Source of the DNA: Cephalopachus bancanus | Lineage: Eukaryota; Chordata; Mammalia; Primates; Tarsiidae | Direction of reading: 5' to 3' | Assembly: GCA_027257055.1 (NCBI GenBank) | Contig: JAPVLO010000122.1 | Coordinates: 2,046,001 to 2,110,000 of the forward strand | DNA: 64,000 bases | Shown: positions 62,375 through 64,000 of the stretch, in pieces | Layout: every line of letters begins with the position of its first letter | Position numbering within the stretch: the stretch's first letter is position 1 | Program-made: the position numbers and the translations under genes | The notes under the pieces: model-generated | What the model saw: only the letters and a program-made list of their open reading frames with translations | Told to the model about the DNA's origin: nothing | The model's database searches: none

Positions 62375-62697
62375 GTTTTTGTTTGTTTGTTTGTTTTTGT
62401 TTTGTTTTTTGTTTGTTTGAGTTGGAATCTTACTTGGTCGCCCAGGCTGAAGTGCAGTGGCATGCTCACGGCTACCGCAGCCTCAACCTGCTTGGCTAAG
62501 GCTATTTTTCCTCCTCAGGCTTCTGAGTTGTTGGAGCTACAGGTGCATGCCACCACACCTGGCTAAGTTTTTTATTTACTGTAGAAATTAGGTCTCACCA
62601 AGTTGCCCAGACTGGTCTTGAACTCCCGGGATTAGGCAATCCTCTCACCTCCACCTCCCAAAGTGCTGGGATTACAGAAGTGAGTCACCATGCCCAG
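62375..62697 (-). mobile_element. Alu SINE, antisense
   Basis: Dimeric Alu with a (TTTG)n tail at about 62378-62418, ending 'gtgagtcaccatgcccag'. Confidence 0.9.
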
Positions 62698-63059
62698 AGA
62701 GAATCTAGACTTTTAGATGCTGGTTCAAACTTAGAGTAAAACAGCCACCAAAACAAAACAAAACTCCTAAAACTTTGTGCTAATCAAACAAAACAAATGA
62801 CCAAATTCTAGTTCATGCCTTCCAGTTTGCAGGAAAGTTTTTTTCCTTGATTTTGAGGAGTTTAAAAATATTCCCTTAAAAGGTAGAATATTCTTTTTGA
62901 GAAAGATAGGCCAGAAATCTTTACTAGAACTTTCCTTCATATAGAAACTTTTTAAAAGGTAAGAACTGGCTTTGACATGACTGTACAGACTTTGGCTGTA
63001 CTTTTCTAAGTTTGTTTTTTCTTTTTCTTTGTTCATTCATGTAATTCCTTCATATATTA

Positions 63060-63180
63060 TCCTATCCATTAAATTAATATTCACTTATTAAACACTTACC
63101 GTATGCCAGACACTGGGTAAAACAAATGAGGAAGATGCTGCCCTGTCTTCAAGCTGTTCCGATTTAAGTTGACTGGAGAC
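63060..63180 (+). repeat. Ancient LINE/MIR-type fragment
   Basis: 'ttattaaacacttaccgtatgccagacactgggtaaaac' and 'gctgccctgtcttcaagctgttc' resemble the widespread L2/MIR tail motif. Confidence 0.55.
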
Positions 63181-63239
63181 AAGTTATGGTTTTCTTTTAC
63201 ACATGCAGGTTATACTGATACTTAAATATTTAAAGCAGG

Positions 63240-63335
63240 TTGGGACCTTAAGTTCTACTCCTCATTTTAGAGATCGAATAGATGTTCGATCAGGGTCAGA
63301 AAACCAAATGGTATCAGAGCCAGTACTGTTTCTAA
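63240..63335 (+). repeat. MIR-like fragment
   Basis: 'gggaccttaagttctactcctcattttagagatcg' resembles the MIR core. Weak. Confidence 0.35.
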
Positions 63336-64000
63336 TCTCTCATAATATTGATAAATATTGATAAGAAAATACAGTTGATCTTTCTAACAGCACAAACTTT
63401 CTGGAGATTTGTAAATGTCTAGACAATTAATTGAGTTTTTTCCCTTTTCATACCTCTATATGGTACCAAGTAGTTACTGTTGTGAAAATTTTTAGTCACT
63501 TTAAAGAGATGCTTCTAGTGTAAGATGCTAAAAAAAAATTATTCCAAGTCGTTCAAATCACTTCCTTCATTTTGACTCTCCAGAGGTTTTCAGTTACATG
63601 ATATTCATGTAGTGAGACAGTTTGAGTGCACAGGCATGTTTCAATGCTCTGATTCTCTTTGACAGTCACTGCGGGAATCTTTTCAAGAAGTTTTATTTAA
63701 GGAGGATTCTATGCTTTTTCATTTAAACTTGAGGTCCTTTGGTTAAAATCTGGTAAGTTCTTGTGTGTACAGGGAAATGAATTATATAGATTGATAATCC
63801 TGTTCTGAACATTCTACCAAGGAGAACAAAATAATACCTACTTTATTCAAAGAGTGAAGGGAAGTGTAATGGGCACACTGTGTTTAAGTAGGATTTATAA
63901 GTGTTTTAAAATTCCAGTGTACTTCAAACTCAATAGCTTACTCTTATTTTCTTTTTGAATTCACTTAAAGCTGTTAAGTGGGTCCAAGTGTAGAATGCTT
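63336..64000. other. CYBRD1 intron 1, nothing recognised
   Basis: AT-rich intronic DNA to the end of the window. Confidence 0.4.

Overview
The window is primate nuclear DNA. It holds the 3' end of DCAF17 and the first exon of CYBRD1, which are neighbours on human chromosome 2q31, in the same head-to-tail order and both on the + strand. It also carries about forty dimeric 7SL-derived (Alu) SINEs. These are neither the human/ape type nor the lemur/galago type: they read GTGGCTCAGCCTGTAATCCC in the left arm and have a CTCATCTCTACAATAAATC linker. Dimeric Alus restrict the host to primates. By elimination, and from memory of Alu families, a tarsier is the best guess; I could not run a search to confirm it.

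Layout. 1-11300: last five coding exons of DCAF17 (1167-9952), introns and 3' UTR, with L2, MIR and Alu copies. One intron holds a CHCHD2 retrocopy on the - strand that was itself hit by an Alu. 11300-38200: intergenic DNA made largely of Alus, antisense L1M fragments, MaLR LTRs (MST/THE1, MLT1), MER20 and a MER1-like hAT element. 38200-51100: a retrovirus-rich block. Two broken class I (gammaretrovirus-like) proviral bodies lie in tandem on the - strand, with two LTRs of different types whose primer sites resemble tRNA-Gly and tRNA-Thr. LTR-like pieces on the + strand flank them. 51100-53600: Alus and unremarkable sequence. 53600-55200: CpG island with CYBRD1 exon 1. 55200-64000: CYBRD1 intron 1, with Alus, an L2 tail, an MLT1 LTR and a polypyrimidine/CA tract. 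Exon 2 is not reached.

The two genes act separately. DCAF17 is a CUL4-DDB1 substrate-receptor candidate of the nucleus/nucleolus. CYBRD1 (Dcytb) is an ascorbate-dependent transmembrane ferric reductase. All viral genes are old and broken. I saw no RNA gene, CRISPR array or complete new protein-coding gene. The most interesting points are tRNA-T-arm-like and right-arm hairpins in the young Alu subfamily, a minimal upstream ORF whose stop overlaps the CYBRD1 start codon, the apparently nested proviruses with two primer sites, and two places where successive Alus reused one target site.
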